Shown: in pieces, positions 60,401-64,000 of the stretch
Layout: each line of letters begins with the position of its first letter
Position numbering within the stretch: the stretch's first letter is position 1
Assembly (NCBI RefSeq): GCF_001659605.2
Contig: NC_035178.2
Location: 8,316,062-8,380,061 of the forward strand
Direction: 5' to 3'
Length of the DNA stretch: 64,000 bases
Source of the DNA: Manihot esculenta
Taxonomy: Eukaryota; Streptophyta; Magnoliopsida; Malpighiales; Euphorbiaceae
Made by a program: the position numbers and the translations under genes
Notes under the pieces: model-generated
Seen by the model: only the letters and a program-made list of their open reading frames with translations
Databases searched by the model: none
Told to the model about the DNA's origin: nothing

Positions 60401-62488
60401 CTCACATAACGAGGAATCTTGCATAAATTCATGCAGATCAAGAAGAGACATCTAGAAATTCTTCAATCATTCTAACAAGAGAGAGAAAAAGATTAAAAAG
60501 AAGAAAAGAAAAGAAAAACTATAACTTCTGCTCCACCTTGGGTGTGCAAAGGGGCAACATGAAGTAATCAAATTTATACAACCATAGCGCGAAACCAAAC
60601 ATTGACAGAGTTGAAAGAATAAAATTACAGGAAACAAGTCAAAAGAAAACAACATAAAGTGGAATAACAGCACCCGTTGGTGCTTTTCAACAATTTAATT
60701 TAACTTTTCAATAAAAGAAAAATAGAGCAGAAGACAGGCAGAGAGAGAGCGAGAGCTGACATGTGCCATAGTCATAAAATCATAAAATATAGGTATATTG
60801 GCATGAAAAAGCCAAAACTTTACGAGTTTTGGCAAATTAATCCAAATTTTTAATTCTTAGCACTATAGGCCAAATTCTCAAATGTTGTCAATTTTATCCA
60901 AATTCAAAGTCAAAGTTAAGAAGAGTGTTTATGTTGATGTGGCATGACACATGTCATTTTTTATTATTTCCCAATGGGGTCCACAAGCCACATGGGACAA
61001 CCATTTTTGGAAAATTGGCCTATTGGCATGAAAAATCCAAATGTTCGTATCATTTTGCGATTTAATCCAAAACTTTAATTCTTGGCATGACAAGCCAAAC
61101 TTTCAAATGTTTTGAAAATTTTATTCTTAATACAAAGAACATTGTTGTAATTTCCAAATTACAACTCTATAATCTCAAAAAAAAAAAAAATCAAATACTT
61201 TTAATTCCCACATTTTCTCAAAAAAACTTAAATAAGAAATAAAAGAATGCAAGTTTTTTTTTTCCTAGAAAATCATTGAATATTTACTTACAAGAAGATC
61301 CAAATTCATAGACATTTAAGCTCTATGAGAGAGGAATCTAAAAGGTTAATATGTGCCCCTGTTCTACCTGAGACACATTAAAACCTTGCTTCTTGATCAG
61401 AAAGCGAGTTTTCATTCCTTGATTTTGATTTGAAAAACACACCATGTCATAGTGAAATTCATGCTTCAATACAAAAAGAGGGATTACAGTTTTAAGAGAG
61501 ATGCATGAAAATTTCATACTTAATTGATCAAGTAGAAGGATAAATGAAAACTCATATCTAGATTTCCCAAAAAAATTATAATTTGATAATCAAATTCAAA
61601 TTCCTTTTAATTGAAGGATTATTAATCTGGAGAGTTATAATAATACCATTCAAATTAAAATAAAATTGCTAAAACTTGATAATTTGGCTTATCAAGTCAA
61701 GTATTAAATTTGGATTAATTTGCAAAATATAGTAAATTGTTAGATTTTTTATGTCAATTAGAAAAATTCTTTTAAAAAGATATCATTCCATGTGGCATAT
61801 GGATCACACAAAAGAATAATAAAAAATGACATATGCTCATGCCATGTCAGCATGGACACACTTTTTTCAACTTTTATTTTGAAATTGGATAAAGTCACCA
61901 AAGCGTTTGAGAATTTGGCCTATGGTACCAAAAATTAAAGATTTGAATTAAATTGCCAAAACCCGCAAAGGTTTGGCTTTTATATGCCAATATCCCAAAA
62001 ATATATCCACTAAAGTATCACTATTCACTAGATAAACTATGCAGATCTGACTATGGAGAACTTGGATGAGAACGAACGATTATTGAGAATTAGGCTTTGT
62101 CCAAAATGACCAGGCCAATAGGGAAATCCCAATTAATCTGGTGCAGGAAGATAAGGTTGTTTTCTTCTCTTTGTTGCTTTCTTTTGCTGTTTATATAGCA
62201 TTCACAGTAATGCCTAGAGACAACTTTAAAATGTGCAAGAGGCAAAAGTAACACTGGTTAAATGTTATAAAAATTTCCAAGCCTTATCTTCGCAAAATTA
62301 AAAACAATATATAATTTCTTATGCAGAATAAATCACCTTGCTTTTGCATCTTCAGTTAGAGAATTGAAATTACTCGATGCAACGTATTGACTTTTAGTCA
62401 GTCTTCCAGAACCCAAATTCTGTGGCATGTTCGGTGCAAATTTACCCAATTCATCTGGAAAGAAAAGAAGGTATTTGAGAACAAATGC
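57439..62488 (-). CDS. MINDY-3/FAM188-type deubiquitinase, 5' end not in window
   Basis: Five exons on the minus strand join in frame: 62488-62337, 59996-59882, 59756-59571, 58483-58412 and 58263-57439 (449 aa visible). MINDY enzymes are cysteine proteases that trim Lys48-linked ubiquitin chains. The first visible exon begins AFVLKYLLFFPDELG, the part right after the GPCxVxAxxQ motif of the family, so the exon with the catalytic Cys lies further 5' and is not found up to 64000. Later come RALVRSMGEILFMCGSNKRA, QSRMGALLFLISALLSRGL, APFGHASQ, VNLLLCGQAVPNVFDGRMDL and FCKVGQHLKCPKWPIWVVGS followed by DSHYTVLFA. The His of SDSH is the expected catalytic His. An EF-hand-like segment (FDAQDQSGGGGFISVEGF) and the family C-terminus RTRWARAVCSWVGDPPSI follow. 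Introns contain a Mutator-like element and other repeats. Confidence 0.88.
58800..59300. mobile_element. Possible hAT-like remnant in a MINDY-like gene intron
   Basis: AACCAAACTG and TTTTCGGCTAATAAATT on the left and ATCGGTTAAAAAGTCGGTTC...ACTCCCCTA on the right recall the TTCGGTT-family ends seen elsewhere in the window. The core is AT-rich. The ends do not align cleanly and no 8-bp duplication was found. Confidence 0.3.
60792..61996. mobile_element. Nonautonomous Mutator-like element with long TIRs
   Basis: Both ends, read inward, begin GG(T/G)ATATTGGCAT(G/A) and stay alignable for about 220 bp. The blocks AAAAGCCAAA, TTTTGGCAA, ATAGGCCAAATTCTCAAA and TGTCATTTTTTATTATT occur in the same order. 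The flanks TAAAATATA (60783-60791) and AAAAATATA (61997-62005) match at 8 of 9 positions, the 9-bp duplication expected for Mutator. A third partial copy of the terminal sequence, in direct orientation to the left arm, lies at about 61019-61130. There is no transposase. It sits in the intron between the MINDY-like exons at 62337 and 59996. Confidence 0.8.
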
Positions 62489-62569
62489 CTGCACAATCAG
62501 AGAAAATATTATAAGTGATATCAATTTGGATCTGATATACCAGAGCACCAAGAAAACAAAAATCATCAT

Positions 62570-62938
62570 GAAATGACTCCAGGAAACAACAATTCAAAAG
62601 CAGTAATAAAGGGGTATAGAATCACACCACTAATTATTTACCATACACATGAAAAAAGTTCCAAATTTACTAAGCATTGCAGTTGCGTAGCAGATCACGG
62701 GATTCAGCTTTCATATACATTTTGGATACATGAAAAAGAACTGGGAAAGGAGAAAAGAAGAAGTAGAAAGATGAATAAGGACAGGACTCTATAGACCTAT
62801 CCACTAATCACAATGAATAAACCCTCCAGACTAAAGGGAAAAGGAATGAAACGAGCATATGAAACAAAAACAAGAGGAAAATGTTGAAATTTCAATTGCA
62901 AATTTGCAATGCCTTTTTCCAGTAGTGGATAGCGTCAT
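62570..62938. other. Noncoding DNA upstream of the first visible MINDY-like exon
   Basis: Probably intron. I looked on the minus strand for a GPC-type catalytic exon and for a start codon exon and found neither. The LTR begins right after this segment. Confidence 0.5.
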
Positions 62939-64000
62939 TATAATACCCGGCTAGACTCCGGTATCGGAATTCCTACCGTCCGGTGGAATCTCGAATGTCG
63001 GAACCCTCTAGAAGGATAAAATCATGTTTTTATAAAGTGTTTTCATGTATTTTATGGTTTTAAATAAGAAAGAAATTGAGTTTTGAATGAAAATGACCAT
63101 TGAGGAAAATCCAGGTTCGGCCGCCGAACATGGTGGAGTTTTGGAGTCACCTTTGGCTTCCGAAGGTGGTCTGGCCAGCCACCTATAAAAGGCCCCATGG
63201 CCGAAAATGGGCGAGTTTTCCCCCCTATTTTCGGTCAACGGTGAGTTCATGCCTTCCCATGGTTGGTTTTGAGGTTTTCCTTCAAATCCTACAAGTTTCT
63301 AACAAGTTTTAACTGGTTTTTGAAGTTTTTGAGCAAAGATCGAAGTTTGGAAGCTTGGAGACCTCCGGAACCCATTTTCCCCAAATCTCCAAGTTGGGTC
63401 ACGTTTTCTCTCGATATTCAAGAGGTAAGCGTCGATCCTCACGTTCTTCGATGTTCTAAGCAAGTTTTATGGAAGTTTATGGGGTAGAAATGCATGTTTA
63501 AGCTAGCTGTTTAATGTTAGGGTTCATGTGAGTTTTGTTGAAAATATGTGTAATGTATGGTATATGAGTTGCTATATGTGTTGTTGTTGGGGTTTAGGAG
63601 AGTGTGAGACCCCTATATGCTTGTTTACATGAGTATGCATGTTGTAGAATAGCTAAATGCATGTTTGAAAGGTTTGGGAGGCAAAATGTGCATGAGGAGG
63701 CTGAGTTCTGCCACTTTGGAAGAACTCAGGTTCGGCAGCCGAAGGACTTTCGGCCGCCGAACCTGCCTGTGGAGGCAAGCTTTTGGCTGCCGAACCCTAC
63801 CCCCGAAAGTTGGACTTTCGGCTCTGGATGGGAGTTTCGGCCGCCGAAGGTGCCGCCAAACATGCATGAGTTTCGTCTCTGGAAGGGACTTTCGGCCGCC
63901 GAAGGTGCCGCCGAAAGTGGCTGAGTTTCGGCTCTGGAGGGACTTTTGGCCGCCAAAAGTGCCCTGTTCAGCCTTCCTTTGCATGTTTTTTATGATTGTT
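62939..64000 (+). mobile_element. LTR, third copy of the TGTAATACCCGG family, cut by the window end
   Basis: It begins TATAATACCCGGCTAGACTCC, matching the 7752 LTR start except for the second base (TA for TG). It follows the same order: CGGAAC...TCTAGA, CCAGGTTCGGCCGCCGAACA, TATAAAAGGCCCC with CCGAAAATGGGCGAG, the donor-like AAGAGGTAAGC at 63425, a second TTCGGCCGCCGAA array (63730-63960), and GCATGTTTTTTATGATTGTT at the end. It corresponds to about 7752-9100 of the large LTR. Whether it is a solo LTR or a full element cannot be told. It is in opposite orientation to the MINDY-like gene. Confidence 0.82.

Noticed and set aside
1..64000. tRNA, rRNA or organellar DNA insertions
   Set aside because: Apart from the tRNA-like promoter motifs of the SINE at 45.7 kb, I saw no cloverleaf-type sequence, rRNA core or organelle gene. 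A tRNA scan would be decisive and could not be run.

Overview
This is a nuclear window from a flowering plant. It is AT-rich, its genes have GT-AG introns, and it carries plant LTR retrotransposons, hAT and Mutator-like elements and a tRNA-type SINE. All six genes belong to eudicot families. A woody member of the Euphorbiaceae, such as Manihot or Hevea, is my best guess, but it rests on recall of sequence character and not on a search.

Layout. 1-14.8 kb is gene-poor: AT-rich DNA, a hAT-like element (2487-2938), and a minus-strand copia-type element (LTR 5846-7146 plus degenerate interior) split by a 2.5-kb solo LTR (7752-10279) with a perfect 5-bp target duplication. 15.0-20.0 kb holds a five-exon serine decarboxylase gene (+). 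22.2-26.7 kb holds a four-exon VIP1-like group I bZIP gene (-). 27-43 kb is dominated by mobile DNA. Its centre is a nested stack at about 28960-34988: a gypsy-type relic, two hAT elements with perfect 8-bp target duplications, and a 0.9-kb LTR inside one of them. Broken RNase H-like domains occur at 27.5, 40.6-41.1 and 46.3 kb. 43.8-44.5 kb is an intronless vacuolar-iron-transporter-like gene (+). A short SINE with a perfect 17-bp target duplication sits at 45.7 kb. 46.7-56.6 kb carries two copies of the gene for the QCR6 hinge subunit of mitochondrial complex III (+), one on each side of a trihelix transcription-factor gene (+). 57.4-62.5 kb is the 3' part of a MINDY-3/FAM188-type deubiquitinase gene (-). 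Its introns hold a Mutator-like element, and a third copy of the solo-LTR family lies upstream. That LTR runs off the window end, and the exon carrying the catalytic Cys is not seen.

The genes do not form a pathway or cluster; they are independent loci. The most interesting gene-level feature is shared by both QCR6 copies. The start codon is split by an intron (AT at the end of the leader exon, G at the start of the next). If that intron is retained, the donor site itself supplies the G and then an immediate stop (ATG-TAA in copy 1, ATG-TGA in copy 2). Splicing therefore decides whether the AUG opens the QCR6 frame or a start-stop element. The most interesting mobile-DNA feature is the LTR family. 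It carries dense near-palindromic TTCGGCCGCCGAA arrays that contain GCC-box cores, and it occurs in three copies with very different lengths.
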